The notes under the pieces were generated by a model. The model was not told where the DNA came from and did not search any database. It saw only the letters and a program-made list of their open reading frames with translations. From Lewinellaceae bacterium (GTDB taxonomy: Bacteria > Bacteroidota > Bacteroidia > Chitinophagales > Saprospiraceae): a DNA stretch of 64,000 bases. Where the stretch lies: the NCBI GenBank assembly GCA_020636225.1, contig JACJYI010000005.1:452001-516000 (forward strand), read 5' to 3'. This document shows positions 20,547 through 29,690 of this stretch, in pieces. Made by a program: the position numbers and the translations under genes. Each line of letters starts with the position of its first letter. Within the stretch, counting starts at the first letter, position 1.

Positions 20547-21959
20547 ATGGAATTCCTGCCTATGAATCCTGAAACAAGTACGCTGGTCCTTCTGGTCCGA
20601 TCCTTTCCGGCCACGGAACACCGGGAGATCCGGAAGTTTCTTTCTTCACCCTTCTTCTCTACCCGGAAAGACATGTTGCCACTATTTGACCGGATCAGGG
20701 AGAAACCTGTGATGGACAAGGCAACGCTGTGGTCTGAACTTTTTCCGACCGATCCATTTGACGACCAGCAGTTGCGGCTTCTGATGAGCTACCTGCACAA
20801 ATTGCTGGAAACCTACGTGGCCGTCCGTGAATGGCAGAATGACCCGGTCGGTCGGGAGGTGGACCTGGCGGTCGGATATCGCAAACGGGGATTGGATGAA
20901 CAGTATTCCAGAGCCCGGCGTGTGGCAGAGCGCAGTTTGCAGAAACATCCCCTTCGGGACGGAGACTACCATGCCATGCGTTATCGCCTGATGTGGGAAG
21001 AATATGGATTTCAGACGGTCCAGAATCCTGCCGATGCCGCTTCCTTTCGCGAGATGGTCCATCACATCGATGCTTCCTACCTGTCCAATCGGTTGAAGCT
21101 GACCTGCATGGCCATCGCCCAGCGGCAGGTCTATCACACGTCCCTGGAAACGTTGGAGATATCAGAGATCATCTCCCTTGCAGAACGTCCTGAATGGCAG
21201 GACACCCCGGCTGTCAACCTGTACCTGGCTTGTTACAAAATGCTGCGCCATCCGGAAGAGGACAGCTATTTTCGGGCATTTTCCGGATTATTGGCCGATG
21301 TTCAGCCTGTCTTCAGTGTGGAAGAGATCCGGGGATTGTACCTCCAGGCCATCAATTATTGCATTCGCCGACTGAACAATGGAGAGCACCGATTCTTCCG
21401 GGATGTGCTGGAACTGTATCAAGCCGGCCTCGAACGGGAGTATCTGTTGGAGCAGGGTGTCCTGTCCAGGTTTACATACCACAACATCGTGGCGGCTGCC
21501 TTGCATGTCGGCGAACTCGATTGGGTGAATACCTTCATTCACAACTACAAGGCGCTGCTGGAACGACGATATCGAGAGAGTTCATTCAGCTTCAATCTCG
21601 CCCGTTTGGAATACCACCGGAAGCGCTATCAGGCTGTCCTGGAATTGCTGCAAAAAGCCAACTATCGGGATCCCTTGCTCAACCTGGCCGCCAGGACCCT
21701 GCTGTTGAAAACCTGGTATGAACTGGGCGAGACCGAGCTCTTGCATGCCCATCTGGATGCGATGCGCAACTACATCCAGCGGAAGAAGGTGATCGGGTAC
21801 CACAAGGCAAACTACCTGAATATCGTCCGGTATACCGACCGGTTGCTCCGGGCGAGATATGGGGATGCCCGGGCCGTTTCCAACCTGGAACAATCCATCC
21901 GATCGGAGGAGGTTCTGACCGAGCGAGACTGGTTGCTCGCTCAACTGGGGGAACTCTGA
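20547..21959 (+). CDS. Conserved-looking helical protein of unknown function, 470 residues
   Basis: A soluble, mostly alpha-helical protein with no signal peptide. It opens MEFLPMNPETSTLVLLVRSF; a second ATG at 20562 (MNPETST) is an equally good start. The spacing of aromatic and hydrophobic residues in repeated helix pairs (for example QYSRARRVAERSLQKHPLRD, NLARLEYHRKRYQAVLELLQ) suggests TPR-like solenoid packing along residues ~100-460, though no canonical TPR could be scored by eye. The 3' end overlaps the convergent ATP-grasp gene by 19 bp. I cannot assign a function. Confidence 0.7.
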   Translation: MEFLPMNPETSTLVLLVRSFPATEHREIRKFLSSPFFSTRKDMLPLFDRIREKPVMDKATLWSELFPTDPFDDQQLRLLMSYLHKLLETYVAVREWQNDPVGREVDLAVGYRKRGLDEQYSRARRVAERSLQKHPLRDGDYHAMRYRLMWEEYGFQTVQNPADAASFREMVHHIDASYLSNRLKLTCMAIAQRQVYHTSLETLEISEIISLAERPEWQDTPAVNLYLACYKMLRHPEEDSYFRAFSGLLADVQPVFSVEEIRGLYLQAINYCIRRLNNGEHRFFRDVLELYQAGLEREYLLEQGVLSRFTYHNIVAAALHVGELDWVNTFIHNYKALLERRYRESSFSFNLARLEYHRKRYQAVLELLQKANYRDPLLNLAARTLLLKTWYELGETELLHAHLDAMRNYIQRKKVIGYHKANYLNIVRYTDRLLRARYGDARAVSNLEQSIRSEEVLTERDWLLAQLGEL

Positions 21960-22864
21960 TCCCATGACGCCAATGTCCGGACCAGCCCCTCGGCGAATGC
22001 CTCTGCTGCAGGTGGATGCTTGCGCAACCACAGCTCGGGTTCGATCAGCTCCAGTTCGGACAGGCAGATCTGTCCCTCATTGTCCCGGATGATGTCCACC
22101 CGCGCATACAGCGGCTCGGGGTGACATCTGGAAACCGCCTCTTCCGAAAAACGGATCTCCCTGGCGTCCGCCTGGTAGTCATGGACCGTTCCCCCGAAAT
22201 CATCCTGCACCCGGAAGTCACCCGGTTTCGCCCGTTTCAGCACGGCATGGGAGTACCGTCCATCGATCACCATCAGCGAGACCTCGCCATCGGTCAGCAC
22301 CCGATGCTGGAACTCCTGGAGGAGCATGGCTTCCCCGGCGATCAGTTGTCGAAAGGTCTGTTCCAGGGATGAGGCAGATTCGGGAGTCAGGCGATAGGTA
22401 TGTCGGGCAGCACCGGAGATGGCCGGTTTGAGGATGATGTCCGACCAACCACATGCCTCGACGATGGCCAGGAGGGAGCGCTGGTCGCCCGGTTCGATGA
22501 ATCGGGTAGAGGGGATGCGGATCCCCTGATCGGAAAGTTGCCCCAGGTAGTGCTTGTCCACATTCCAGTGGATGATCTCCGGCGAGTTGATCAGGCGGGT
22601 CAGGTGGCGGGTGCGCTCCAGCCAGGCGCTGAACTCCGGAAACCGGTCGAAATAATCCCAGGTAGTGCGAAAGACCGCACAACGGGTCTGGGTCCAGTCG
22701 AAGGTGGGATCATCCCAATAGGTTCTGGCTACCCGCAGCCCCCTGGCTTCCAGGGCGGATCGGAGGAGGGCATCATCATCCAGGATCTGCTGGGCGTACC
22801 AGTCGGGATCGGCGGGTTGGTGGTAGCGTCTGTCGGTGAGCAGGGTGACGTCGAACCGGGTCAT
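21941..22864 (-). CDS. ATP-grasp domain protein
   Basis: A 307-residue protein of the ATP-grasp superfamily (glutathione synthetase/RimK-like), whose members ligate a carboxylate to an amine or thiol using ATP. Visible elements are the nucleotide-lysine strand DIILKPAISGAARHTYRL, the acidic hinge EAMLLQEFQHRVLTDGEVS and the metal-binding strand ICLSELELIEPELWL, which has the expected E-x-E pattern near the C-terminus. The start at 22864 (MTRFDVTLLTDRRY) is chosen because upstream codons are encoded by a simple-sequence repeat. The substrate is unknown. It stands alone, converging on the preceding gene. Confidence 0.8.
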   Translation of the reverse strand: MTRFDVTLLTDRRYHQPADPDWYAQQILDDDALLRSALEARGLRVARTYWDDPTFDWTQTRCAVFRTTWDYFDRFPEFSAWLERTRHLTRLINSPEIIHWNVDKHYLGQLSDQGIRIPSTRFIEPGDQRSLLAIVEACGWSDIILKPAISGAARHTYRLTPESASSLEQTFRQLIAGEAMLLQEFQHRVLTDGEVSLMVIDGRYSHAVLKRAKPGDFRVQDDFGGTVHDYQADAREIRFSEEAVSRCHPEPLYARVDIIRDNEGQICLSELELIEPELWLRKHPPAAEAFAEGLVRTLASWDQSSPS

Positions 22865-22891
22865 GGGGCGAAGGTAGGCAGGGCGGGGTGA

Positions 22892-22931
22892 TTCCTTGTT
22901 CCTTTGTTCCTTGTTCCTTGTTCCTTGTTCC
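22892..22931. repeat. Heptanucleotide tandem repeat (TTCCTTG)n
   Basis: Five full units of TTCCTTG plus a partial one, one unit carrying an extra T. It lies just upstream of the ATP-grasp start codon, within its presumed leader. The complement reads as GGAAC-A-A units and resembles the CAGGAAC units at 31056. Confidence 0.85.
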
Positions 22932-23113
22932 AGGTCGGTTTCGGAGATTAGGTCCGAGATCAGGGATTGGCTGTTCAATGTCCAGGCCAAGCCTGGCGGA
23001 TTGACCGTTCAAGGTTCAAGGTGTTGTCGTTCCAGTGTATGGTTATATTGCAAATTCACCCGAGAACGGCATTCCTCAACTCCATTAATCATGGGTATTT
23101 GTGGGCATTTCTT

Positions 23114-23196
23114 CAACCCCTCCAGGGTTGAGATGAGTATGATCGGCAATCCCCGGGTTTCACCCGGGGCTATTCTATTGAACCCTTTCAGGGTTC
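23114..23196. repeat. Cluster of three REP-like palindromes
   Basis: Three palindromes in series: CAACCC/GGGTTG (23114-23130), CCCCGGGT/ACCCGGGG (23151-23169) and GAACCC/GGGTTC (23180-23196). A related pair in the same order is found at 30320-30366. They sit in an 884-bp gene-free stretch (22865-23748). The reading frame through them on the minus strand is not protein-like. Confidence 0.75.
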
Positions 23197-23441
23197 TAGC
23201 ATATGATTTTGGTCCAGAATTTTTATTGCTTTCGATTAACTTCAATAGAGTTGCATCCACTCCGAAATAACCCAATATCCCAATACCTTTTCCTAAAACC
23301 GCCCTCCTGCGCCCCCGACCCCGATTACTCGGGGGGCTTCGGCGGGCAAGCCTCACCTCCTCGTCTTTTCCGACACTTCCAACGATGAAGGACCCTCAGG
23401 AAGATCAGGCGCTTTTCCGCCATTCAGTGTAGAGATATTGC

Positions 23442-23495
23442 GCCCCTTCAGGGCTTTCAGACATTTCGTTCACATACGTTGGGCGCTGCCCAACG
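23442..23495. repeat. REP-like palindromes, second cluster
   Basis: GCCC-CTTCA-GGGC at 23442-23454 and a perfect 8-bp stem CGTTGGGC/GCCCAACG at 23477-23495. A near-copy of the first (GCGCCCCTTCAGAGC) follows at about 23506. They occupy the same gene-free region as the cluster at 23114. Confidence 0.7.
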
Positions 23496-23748
23496 CTTGA
23501 ATGTTGCGCCCCTTCAGAGCTTGGGCCTGACAGGCGGCAGAGGTCACTGCAACACAGGTAGTTTCCTCCCTGACTCCTCAATGCCATCAAGGTGCTGTAG
23601 TCTGGTTGTATGACAAGTAGAACCAATCCGGATATGCCGGACAAGGTCACCAGCGCAATCACTCAACCACGAAATCCTGACTGCCGAAGGCAGTAACTCT
23701 TTACCTTATCACCTCCTCGACTCCTCCCCTCCTTGACTCCTCCCTCCA

Positions 23749-25854
23749 CTAGCATTCCTCTGGCCGCTCGCCGATCCCGGATTCCTCCAGCAGGCGGGCC
23801 AGGGTCTTCTCGTAGAAGTCCATGAACAGGTTGACCAGGTTGAGCTCCACCTTGACGGTCTTGTATTCCTGGCCGGTCTCATATTTCGAATGCTCCCAGG
23901 TGCCGATGAGAACTTGCACGCCAAATGCTTCCAGCTCCTGCCGGGCAGCCCAGGCCCGGGCGATGGCCAGCTCGAGATTGGATTTCAGTTCGGTGCTGAT
24001 GGATTTACGCGTTTCCAGGGTCACGGATTCCTTGTCGTCATTCCGGAGGTAGACGGTTTTCGCCGGGATGTCCAATTCTTCGAAATAGGTCGCCCCGGGG
24101 AATTTGCCACCTTCCGTATGCCCTTCGGCGTAGACATAGAACTCTTCGGTGCATCGCATGCGCCCTTCGCAGTAGCGGCCCAGGACTTCACGCTGCACCC
24201 AGGCGACGATGTCCCGGTAGAGTGCCGGATAGCCGATCATGCCATCGCCCTGTTCTTCGCAGAGATCCGTGGAGATCAGGTAGCGGATACCCACGAAGCT
24301 CATGGGCAGGTAGGATACGGTGGTGAAACAGGGGTGTTGTCCGGCATTGAGCTCGCCTTCCATCACCGTGGCCGACAGCGGCCCGAATTTGTTGCGTTCT
24401 TCTTCCGTGAGCCGCTTGGCTTCGGCAACGATCTCCCAGTACCGGCAGTCCCAGATCTTGGCATCGAGCCGACTGATCGAACAGGTCACATCCTCGCTGA
24501 GGGTGACATTGGCCTCGCGGCTGATCCGTAGGATCTGCCCCATGATGGTATGCCCTTCCCGACAGGGATCGAAGTGGCCACGAATGGTCAGTGCCTTGAT
24601 CTGGGCCACCGGATCACAATAGGACGGTAGCAGGGTGAACGATCCGGTGAGAGTGTCCCCTGCGGAGATGAAGGTTGACCACAGGCGATCCAGTTGGCGG
24701 ACATCACCATCCAGGTTCTTGATCCGGGTTTCCAGCTTGCGGATCCCGGAGATGGTGGACGCATCAAGCTGGGGTTTCTTGTCCAGGCGCAACTGGTTGA
24801 TGCGATCGAGTCGCTCCTGTCCGATCGCACAGGGATCCTGCACACCGTCCAGGATCCAGGAGCGGATCTGGGCCTCGGGGCGGCATAGCTCGTGGGGGTA
24901 GTCGATCCCCCGGCGCAGGGAGTCGCGCGTCATGAATTCCTTCCAGGCCCGATCGAGGGAGGCCAGCTCGGCATCGTAGGTAGCCACTTGCTCCTTGAGC
25001 CAGCTGATCTTGTCGGCGACGTCGCGTGGGAGGGCCTGGCTGGCAGCGGAGCGCAGTCGGTCGATATCCTCCAGGGCTTCCGTGCCCAGTTCGCAGACAT
25101 TGCTGGCGGCCTTGAGGATATGCCCTTTGATGGCGGGAATGGGGTTGCAGTTCTTTTCCAGGGGAGTCGGGTCAAAGCCGATACTCTCGCCGGTGACCAG
25201 GAAGTCCTTCCAGGCGAGGTTGACATCGGTCAGCGACTTGAAGATCACCTTGAACCGGCCGATCTCCTCAGGCAGGCCATCCACGTCCTCGATCTTCAGG
25301 GAGGTGCGTTCTGCGAGGATCATCACCCGCCGCTCAAAGTCTTCGCGGGCCTTTTCTTCGTCACCGTTGCAGAAGTGGGCCTGGGCCAGCATGAACCGGT
25401 GCTTGGCCAGGGTGCCGAGTTCACAGACCTCGGTGGCCTTGTCGATGTCCAGTTCGCGCAGGGTGACATCGTGCCGGCGGAGGAAGCGGATCCAGAGGGC
25501 ATCGACCGCATGATAGGCCTTGATCTTGGCAGCCAGGTCATCATAGCGCATGGCGAACCCGGGAATGGGCCCGTAAGCCTTGGGACCGATCATTTCGATC
25601 TCCATCATCAGTTCCTCGGCGCGTTCGATGTTGTTTGCACAGAAGTTGTTGTTGGCGAACATCAGGCACCATCGGAGGTACATGTAGGTCTCCGATTTGC
25701 TGGGTTGGGGGATCTGGCTGACGTTGACGGTCTTTTCTTCCTGGAGGAATTTCTTCCAGGTGTCCTCGAAGTTGATGACTTGAGACTGGGCGCCGGGCAG
25801 ACAGGTGCCCAACAGGAGGGCGATCACCGGCAGGATGCGCAAGAGTGGGTTCAT
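23749..25854 (-). CDS. Secreted protein with five Trp/Cys modules, unknown function
   Basis: A 701-residue exported protein with a Sec signal peptide (MNPLLRILPVIALLLGTCLP then GAQSQ). Residues ~28-480 contain about five diverged modules. Each begins with a 'W..F' motif (DTWKKFL, ALWIRFL, LAWKDFL, RAWKEFM, RLWSTFI), then one Cys ~25 residues later, a 'C..G' or 'C.IG' motif and a long helix. The last 220 residues form a separate domain with strands and a long helix (LETRKSISTELKSNLELA). There is no T9SS tail, so a periplasmic location is more likely than the surface. I recognise no family; the modules may be disulfide-bonded helical hairpins. Confidence 0.75.
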   Translation of the reverse strand: MNPLLRILPVIALLLGTCLPGAQSQVINFEDTWKKFLQEEKTVNVSQIPQPSKSETYMYLRWCLMFANNNFCANNIERAEELMMEIEMIGPKAYGPIPGFAMRYDDLAAKIKAYHAVDALWIRFLRRHDVTLRELDIDKATEVCELGTLAKHRFMLAQAHFCNGDEEKAREDFERRVMILAERTSLKIEDVDGLPEEIGRFKVIFKSLTDVNLAWKDFLVTGESIGFDPTPLEKNCNPIPAIKGHILKAASNVCELGTEALEDIDRLRSAASQALPRDVADKISWLKEQVATYDAELASLDRAWKEFMTRDSLRRGIDYPHELCRPEAQIRSWILDGVQDPCAIGQERLDRINQLRLDKKPQLDASTISGIRKLETRIKNLDGDVRQLDRLWSTFISAGDTLTGSFTLLPSYCDPVAQIKALTIRGHFDPCREGHTIMGQILRISREANVTLSEDVTCSISRLDAKIWDCRYWEIVAEAKRLTEEERNKFGPLSATVMEGELNAGQHPCFTTVSYLPMSFVGIRYLISTDLCEEQGDGMIGYPALYRDIVAWVQREVLGRYCEGRMRCTEEFYVYAEGHTEGGKFPGATYFEELDIPAKTVYLRNDDKESVTLETRKSISTELKSNLELAIARAWAARQELEAFGVQVLIGTWEHSKYETGQEYKTVKVELNLVNLFMDFYEKTLARLLEESGIGERPEEC

Positions 25855-26018
25855 GGCCTAAAGATAAGGATGGGAAAGATGCTTGGACAGGAGAACGATA
25901 TCCAAATGGCAATAAGTATAACCAAATCAAAATGGGTCATTCACCAGGTTGACTCTGCCCACTCGTGAAAGTTGCAGAGGACAGGTCTCCAGGGTCTTAA
26001 GGGGAGGTTAAGAAAAAA

Positions 26019-26052
26019 CACCACGATACCCGGACAGGCGGATATCGTGGTG
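26019..26052 (-). terminator. Rho-independent terminator for the cold-shock gene
   Basis: A 10-bp perfect stem (CACCACGATA at 26019-26028, TATCGTGGTG at 26043-26052) with a 14-nt loop; on the minus strand it is followed by a T-run (plus-strand A-run 26011-26018). It lies about 70 bp past the stop at 26123. Confidence 0.82.
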
Positions 26053-26122
26053 TAGAGTGTGGGCAGGGTCCGGAGATGCTCAGGACAATGCCCGTGTAGT
26101 AGGTCTTGTGTCTGATCAGATA

Positions 26123-26581
26123 TCAGGCAGGTCGGACGTTGGCGGCATTGGCACCTTTCGGGCCCATCTCGACCTCGAAATTCACGGTATCCCCCTCGTC
26201 GACCTGTACGCCTTCCGGCAGTGACTTGACGTGGAAGAAGAGGCTTTCCTGGGAGTCCAGGTCGCGGATGAAGCCATAGCCTTTGGATGGGTAGAAGGTG
26301 GTCACCTTTCCGGTGCGGATGAGATCGGCAGGATCGATCTCTTCCCGCTTGGGCACGCCCAGGGGAATATCTTCAGCCTTGATCTTGATGCGCTTGGATG
26401 GGTCCGGAGGGGTGGAGGTCAGGTTGCCGTTCTCATCGACATAAGAGAACATCTCCTCCAGAGGGAGGCCTTTCTGGGCGTTGGCTTTGCGCTCTTCCCG
26501 TTTTTCGGCCTTGTCTTGTTTTTTCTTTCTCTTTAGCTTTTCCCGTTCTTTTTTGTTGAAGCTCTGTTGCGATTTGCTCAT
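26123..26581 (-). CDS. Cold-shock domain protein with lysine-rich N-terminal extension
   Basis: A 152-residue protein. Residues ~90-152 are a cold-shock domain with the RNA-binding motifs KGYGFI (RNP1) and LFFHV (RNP2), ending FEVEMGPKGANAANVRP, so it should bind single-stranded nucleic acid. The first ~37 residues are extremely basic (for example KKEREKLKRKKKQDK) and are followed by a ~50-residue linker. Typical CspA-type proteins are about 65-70 residues, so this is an extended form of the kind seen in Bacteroidota. It is a single-gene unit with a strong terminator. Confidence 0.92.
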   Translation of the reverse strand: MSKSQQSFNKKEREKLKRKKKQDKAEKREERKANAQKGLPLEEMFSYVDENGNLTSTPPDPSKRIKIKAEDIPLGVPKREEIDPADLIRTGKVTTFYPSKGYGFIRDLDSQESLFFHVKSLPEGVQVDEGDTVNFEVEMGPKGANAANVRPA

Positions 26582-26739
26582 AAATGGTTGATCCGAAGAT
26601 TTGAGGTGAAAAAAAGCAACAGATAACAGAAGAAGGGCGGTCCGCCGGCATCCGGTGCAATAGTCAATACATCGTAAAGATAGGCAAAGTTCCCGTAGGC
26701 CCTTGCCCGGAAAGGAGAACGTGTGTCGGGAAGATGTGA

Positions 26740-26922
26740 TCAGGCTCCCAATTGATGGAGGGCATGGTAGACCAGGTACGCCGGCCAGACGATCGCCTTG
26801 AGGAATCCGACCACGCCACCCAGGAAGGTGGTGGCATGGGAGAGGTAATAGATGGCCGCCCCGATGAATCCCAGCCCATAGACGGCGCTGCTGGTGGTGT
26901 GTGTAGAGGTTCGATTTGCCAT
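26740..26922 (-). CDS. Small membrane protein, 60 residues
   Basis: Starts MANRTSTHTTSSAVYGLGFI, with two hydrophobic stretches (about 13-28 and 33-52) joined by a Gly-rich turn. The sequence has the look of a widespread small Bacteroidota membrane protein of unknown role. It lies 29 bp upstream of the minus-strand start of nothing else and 29 bp beyond the stop of the heme lipoprotein gene at 26952, with which it could be cotranscribed. Confidence 0.65.
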   Translation of the reverse strand: MANRTSTHTTSSAVYGLGFIGAAIYYLSHATTFLGGVVGFLKAIVWPAYLVYHALHQLGA

Positions 26923-26951
26923 GATGTTGTTCCTATATGATTCAGGATGGG

Positions 26952-27323
26952 CTATCCTTTCCGATAGCCTCCCCAGGCCCAGTTCTTCAATTGTTGGATC
27001 TCCGCTTTCGAAAGTGCCTCCCGCTTCAATTCATACGGCATGAATCCCGGATCATCCTGGGGCAATTCCACGCGCTGGATCACCGTGGCCAGGTGTCGTT
27101 TCACGGCCTTGTAGTTGTCCAACGGGGTGACCCGTCCCTGCTTGTCGGGATAATGGCAGGGGGAGCAACTCCGATCCAGGATGGAACTGATGTCGGCATA
27201 GGTGACGACCGGGATATCCTCAGCTGGCGGGCGTTCGGTGGAGATCGCGGTGCGAGGTGTGCAGGCGAAGGTCAGCAGGGCCAGGAGGGAGAGCAGGGAA
27301 AGCGCAAGGAGGTTGGTTCGCAT
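26952..27323 (-). CDS. Single-heme c-type cytochrome-like lipoprotein
   Basis: A 123-residue protein with a lipoprotein signal (MRTNLLALSLLSLLALLTFA then Cys21). The heme c attachment motif CSPCH is at residues 53-57, followed by a candidate distal region including FMPYELKREALSKAEIQQLK, where the Met may be the axial ligand. The layout is that of the small heme-binding domains used in Bacteroidota to tether a cytochrome to the envelope. The start at 27323 is selected by the signal peptide. The electron partner is not evident in this window. Confidence 0.82.
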   Translation of the reverse strand: MRTNLLALSLLSLLALLTFACTPRTAISTERPPAEDIPVVTYADISSILDRSCSPCHYPDKQGRVTPLDNYKAVKRHLATVIQRVELPQDDPGFMPYELKREALSKAEIQQLKNWAWGGYRKG

Positions 27324-27507
27324 GTGAGTAGGTGTTGAACGGTTGGACAGGTGAAAGTTACTCAATTGTCGGTAAAGCGAACATGGATGATTGGAAAACC
27401 GGGCTGCCCTGGTCAAGGCAGAGTCCGATCTTCATGACCCGATTCCGAGCCGGAAGATCTACCGGCCAGCCGAAGACACCGGAAGGCTACCGTTGCTTTT
27501 CAATACG

Positions 27508-28485
27508 CTATTCCGCCATCATTACCGAGTTGATATGGCCATGTCCGTCGTGTTCGCGAATGGGGTTCGCGGGATCTGTGATCCATTGACCGTCCACGAT
27601 GAACTTGTAGAGCACCTTGCCACCGGGAACCGGCACCTGAACCGACCATCCGCCATTGATCCAGGTCATTCGGGTGGCCCCGGGGTCCCAGTCGTTGAAC
27701 GTGCCGGCGACAAATACCTGTTTGGCTGAGGGATATCCGGACAAGCGAAAGCGGACAGGTACCCGGATGTCCAGGACAGAATTCCAGGTGCCATGCTCGT
27801 TCCGCACCTTCCGGGGGTTGTCGGGATCATGCATCCACTCTCCATCCACCAGGAACTTGTACTCATAATGGTCCGGAGGGAGATTTAACTGGACAGCCCA
27901 TCCATCGGCTTGTTTTTCCATGCGGATCCGGTGTTCGTCCCAATGCACAAATGTGCCGGTGAGGATCACGGTCTTTGCCTGAAGATGACCCTTCAGGAAG
28001 AACCGGGCATTCCCGTCCGCAACAGGGCCCATGGTATTGAGCTCGAGGTTGTAGATATCCTCGAAGAACCAGTTGTCAATGGTCACGACCCGGTTGGGGG
28101 CATCCTCCGGAGGCTCGGCCCAATACATGCCGTTGACCAGAAACTTGAACTGCCAGGTCGGGGCATCGTTGAAATCAGTGATGCGCTTTCGCAATTGATA
28201 TCGATAGGGGCCGACCTGGTTCATCTTCCATCCGTCCCGCGACCAGTTGTTGAACTCTCCCGAGACAGCCACGTCGTGAATGTCCAGGTCCTCAAAATCG
28301 AGGTGCCGGTTCGTCCGGTCATGGGTCGCTTCCTCGTACAGGCGCACGTCGAATTCGAAGACGATATCATCGCCGTCAAAGAAATAGGACCGGTAGGGTG
28401 CAGGGGTTTGCTGGGCATGCAGCATGCCGGTGGCCAGGGAGGCGAAGAGCAGGAAGGTGAAGGCAATGGCACGGCGCTTCATCAT
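27508..28485 (-). CDS. Secreted protein with three glycogen-binding (CBM48/AMPK-like) modules
   Basis: A 325-residue exported protein with signal peptide (MMKRRAIAFTFLLFASLATG). Three E-set carbohydrate-binding modules follow one another. Each has the hallmark 'V.G.FN.W' strand (VAVSGEFNNWSRDGW, VILTGTFVHWDEHRI, VFVAGTFNDWDPGAT) and the 'YKF.VDG.W..DP.NP' hairpin that binds alpha-glucans in AMPK beta and CBM48 proteins. No catalytic domain is attached, so it is probably a binding or structural protein rather than an enzyme. The start at 28485 is preferred over in-frame ATGs further upstream because of signal-peptide position. It shares orientation with the protease gene 62 bp upstream and may be cotranscribed with it. 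Confidence 0.85.
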   Translation of the reverse strand: MMKRRAIAFTFLLFASLATGMLHAQQTPAPYRSYFFDGDDIVFEFDVRLYEEATHDRTNRHLDFEDLDIHDVAVSGEFNNWSRDGWKMNQVGPYRYQLRKRITDFNDAPTWQFKFLVNGMYWAEPPEDAPNRVVTIDNWFFEDIYNLELNTMGPVADGNARFFLKGHLQAKTVILTGTFVHWDEHRIRMEKQADGWAVQLNLPPDHYEYKFLVDGEWMHDPDNPRKVRNEHGTWNSVLDIRVPVRFRLSGYPSAKQVFVAGTFNDWDPGATRMTWINGGWSVQVPVPGGKVLYKFIVDGQWITDPANPIREHDGHGHINSVMMAE

Positions 28486-28547
28486 GTTCAGCTGCATTAC
28501 AGGGAAAACACCATATGTCGTCGATCGTTGCATTCGTGTCTCGGAAA

Positions 28548-29543
28548 TTACGGTCGGGGGATATCGTAAAAGAACAACATTTCCCGTTGATAATTGATGA
28601 CTATCCGGCGGTCGACCAGGAACTCGTACCCCAGGACACCATCGATGTTGGTACCAAAGCTTTTGCTGAATTCATCCAGGTTGGTCAGCAGGGTGTTCAT
28701 GGGTGGGCAGTAGATATGTCCCAGGCGGACCCGGAAGAGTCGGCCGGCCATCACCTCTACCGTGCGCTGACCGGTTCCGTGCAGTCGCACTCGTTTGATC
28801 AATTCGAAATGGTCGAACACCCGTCGTTTGACCCGGCGGTCGATCATGTTCACCTCTGCCCCGGTGTCCAGTCCGAAGGTCAGCCGATGATCCTTGACAT
28901 ATCCCTCCAGGATCAGGATATGCCCCTTGCGTCGCACCGCGAGGCTGTCGGACGGTGTCTCGAGGATGGCCAGGGAGTCCAGCCGAAACCCCTGGTCGTC
29001 CAGGCGGGTGAGGGTGATCTGCTGGAGATAGAAGTCGATGAAGACCTCATAATCGGCCAGCAGCCGGTAGCCGATCAACCCCAGGATGGGGATCTGCCGG
29101 GTGGCTTCCAGATGGGACAGGTCCACCACATCGGCGGTGATCCGCCTGAAGATCATGTCCGACAGGAGCAGGCTGTCTGGCCGATATGTCCCCAGTCGAT
29201 CGGCCGCCCCGGTCATCCCTGTAGCCGCCAGATGATCAGGGCGGATGCCCTGCCGGATATGCGCACTGTTCAGGACCAGTCCTTCGGCACCGGTGTCCAG
29301 GATCAGATTGCCGGTCTGACCATCGATCCGGCCCCGAACAACGATCAGGTGGCCGGACAACCGGAACGGCATCCGGATGGTCAGGGGTCCGGTCTGTTCG
29401 GCATCGACGAATTGGATGGTATGCGGTCGGACATCCGGTGGATTGATCGCCCGGCTGGGTGTCCACGCCAGGATGCCCGACACGATCAAGCCGATCAAGC
29501 CGAGTTGGATCCCCATGGACGATGACCGGAAAGACCTTCCCAT
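28548..29543 (-). CDS. Aspartyl protease-family protein with two DTGA motifs
   Basis: A 331-residue protein beginning with a membrane-targeting stretch (about residues 10-32; MGIQLGLIGLIVSGILAW), so it is exported or anchored. It has two retropepsin-like catalytic motifs, LILDTGAEGLVLN in the first half and FGLDTGAEVNMID in the second, the arrangement of a two-lobed aspartic protease in a single chain. Each is followed by the expected ILGLIGYRLL- or VLGYEFLVD-type strand. The start at 29543 is the longest; 29516 is also possible. The natural substrate is unknown. Confidence 0.83.
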   Translation of the reverse strand: MGRSFRSSSMGIQLGLIGLIVSGILAWTPSRAINPPDVRPHTIQFVDAEQTGPLTIRMPFRLSGHLIVVRGRIDGQTGNLILDTGAEGLVLNSAHIRQGIRPDHLAATGMTGAADRLGTYRPDSLLLSDMIFRRITADVVDLSHLEATRQIPILGLIGYRLLADYEVFIDFYLQQITLTRLDDQGFRLDSLAILETPSDSLAVRRKGHILILEGYVKDHRLTFGLDTGAEVNMIDRRVKRRVFDHFELIKRVRLHGTGQRTVEVMAGRLFRVRLGHIYCPPMNTLLTNLDEFSKSFGTNIDGVLGYEFLVDRRIVINYQREMLFFYDIPRP

Positions 29544-29690
29544 ATCCTGTAAAAGTGGGGCCTTCTCCTGGAAGGGACCAGGTTATTCGACCAGAATTTC
29601 CGATCGATCGATCAAGCTGTCCGATCAGGGAGGAGGAAAGTCTCCGGCAGGCTTTGGGGAAGTTGCTACCTTGCCATTCAAATCAATGGT

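Noticed and set aside
23009..23356. 115-codon minus-strand frame in the 23-kb gap
   Set aside because: It is translated REP-like palindrome sequence, without a start context, and the same phrases appear at the other palindrome cluster in non-coding DNA.
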